The notes beneath the pieces were generated by a model. The model was not told where the DNA came from. It ran no database searches and worked only from the letters and a program-made list of their open reading frames with translations. 7,121 nt of DNA from Erysipelothrix rhusiopathiae (GTDB lineage Bacteria > Bacillota_I > Bacilli_A > Erysipelotrichales > Erysipelotrichaceae), in NCBI GenBank assembly GCA_902797585.1, contig CADBTK010000089.1, forward strand, positions 1 through 7,121, written 5' to 3'. Positions 6,706-7,121 of the stretch are shown piece after piece. The translations under genes were made by a program, and so were the position numbers. Within the stretch, counting starts at the first letter, position 1; each line of letters starts with the position of its first letter.

Positions 6706-6734
6706 TAGACCTTTCAAATGATTTTTAGTATGAT
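6706..6734 (+). promoter_or_regulatory. Promoter of the secreted acidic protein gene
   Basis: TAGACC (6706-6711, 4 of 6 match to the -35 consensus) is 17 nt ahead of TATGAT (6729-6734, 5 of 6 match to the -10). Transcription would start near 6741, just upstream of the SD AGGAG (6745-6749), giving a very short leader of about 16 nt. It follows the glgP terminator, as a new transcription unit requires. Confidence 0.55.
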
Positions 6735-6756
6735 AGATACTGATAGGAGTGATTCT

Positions 6757-7121
6757 ATGAACAAAAAAATTATGAATGCATTAACAGGAGTTGTTGTTTC
6801 GACAACCATGATGGGAACGAATGTTATTCCTGTATTGGCAGAAGAAACAATCGAAGAAATGCCTGTTCAAGAAATTGTATTTGAAACACCAGAACAATTT
6901 ATTGAAACATATATAAATGTAGAAACAAATAGTGTGGATGTTCCAGTTGAAGTATTCGAACAACAAACACTAGAAATGCAAGAACAAATTTGTGCATTAT
7001 GTGAAGCACAAGGACTTGTATTGAATTTAATCGAACCGGTTGAAGAAGAACAACAAGAACAACCAGAAGTTGAACAACCAGTTGAGCAACCGCAAGAACA
7101 AGTACAACCTGAAACAGAACA
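6757..7121 (+). CDS. Secreted, highly acidic Glu/Gln/Pro/Val-rich protein, 3'-truncated by the window
   Basis: The frame is open from the ATG at 6757 to the window end (121 full codons, no stop). SD AGGAG (6745-6749) has a 7-nt spacer. The product starts with a Sec signal peptide: basic MNKK, a hydrophobic/Thr-rich core to about residue 24, and a likely signal peptidase I site after VLA (A28). There is no lipobox Cys. The visible mature part (29-121) has about 25 Glu, 15 Gln and one Asp, and no Lys, Arg or His at all. Residues 31-92 look like a small domain with a CALC (79-82) CxxC motif that might form a disulfide. From about 93 it becomes a low-complexity Glu/Gln/Pro/Val tract (EQPEVEQPVEQPQEQVQPE), as in wall-spanning or linker regions of Gram-positive surface proteins. 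An anchor or enzymatic domain may lie beyond the window. The function is unknown to me. Confidence 0.78.
   Translation, partial: MNKKIMNALTGVVVSTTMMGTNVIPVLAEETIEEMPVQEIVFETPEQFIETYINVETNSVDVPVEVFEQQTLEMQEQICALCEAQGLVLNLIEPVEEEQQEQPEVEQPVEQPQEQVQPETE
7057..7119 (+). repeat. Short in-frame EQP-type coding repeats
   Basis: GAACAACCA occurs at 7057-7065 and 7072-7080, followed by a variant GAGCAACCG at 7084-7092 and degenerate copies. It encodes EQP units spaced four or five residues apart inside the secreted protein. The tract continues to the window edge and may extend beyond it. Such tracts vary in length between strains by slippage or recombination. Confidence 0.5.

Noticed and set aside
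6102..6966. Minus-strand open frames opposite the glgP 3' end and the secreted-protein gene
   Set aside because: They are shadows of confidently coding + strand sequence. The one at 6781-6966 is the complement of the signal-peptide gene and is Asn/Cys/Phe-rich without family features.

Overview
The window is low-GC, AT-rich bacterial DNA. Every recognisable gene is on the + strand, with strong Shine-Dalgarno (SD) sequences of the GGAGG type and hairpin-plus-T-tract terminators. This points to a Bacillota (Firmicutes) genome. The protein flavour (a small DivIC-type divisome protein, a spore-less SpoVB/YabM-like flippase context, a Clostridia/Erysipelotrichia-like glycogen phosphorylase) suggests a gut-type lineage such as Erysipelotrichia, but this placement is inference and I cannot confirm it from sequence alone.

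Region 1 (bases 1-3498) is a tight cluster. It runs from the 3' part of a MOP-superfamily lipid-linked oligosaccharide flippase (SpoVB/YabM/MurJ type) to mnmG (tRNA U34 modification, 1-nt gap), then a DivIC/FtsB-type division protein, then an unrecognised 166-aa protein whose start overlaps the divIC stop by 8 nt. A good extended -10 promoter straddles the mnmG stop, so the divIC pair can be transcribed independently. A perfect 9-bp hairpin terminator follows directly on the last stop codon, and a second hairpin with a 7-T tract lies about 30 nt further on.

Region 2 (3499-4166) holds a single regulator-like gene. It has a complete OmpR/PhoB-type winged-helix DNA-binding domain but only about 75 residues ahead of it. 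The first 35 or so of these resemble the beginning of a receiver domain, and the part carrying the phosphoacceptor Asp is missing. No histidine kinase is in view.

Region 3 (4167-6693) is a full-length glycogen/alpha-glucan phosphorylase (glgP) with its own promoter, a perfect 6-bp inverted repeat at the expected transcription start, a strong SD, codon use typical of a highly expressed gene, and its own terminator. No other glycogen genes are visible here.

Region 4 (6694-7121) starts a new transcription unit for a secreted, very acidic Glu/Gln/Pro/Val-rich protein that runs off the window end. Its visible mature part has no Lys, Arg or His.

The window joins cell-envelope and division housekeeping (flippase, DivIC), translation fidelity (MnmG), storage-polysaccharide breakdown (GlgP) and a surface protein. 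I see no mobile element, CRISPR array, tRNA or rRNA, and no clear multi-gene novel system. The items most worth a second look are the truncated response-regulator-like protein beside glgP, the glgP operator-like palindrome, the unknown divIC-coupled gene and the acidic secreted protein.
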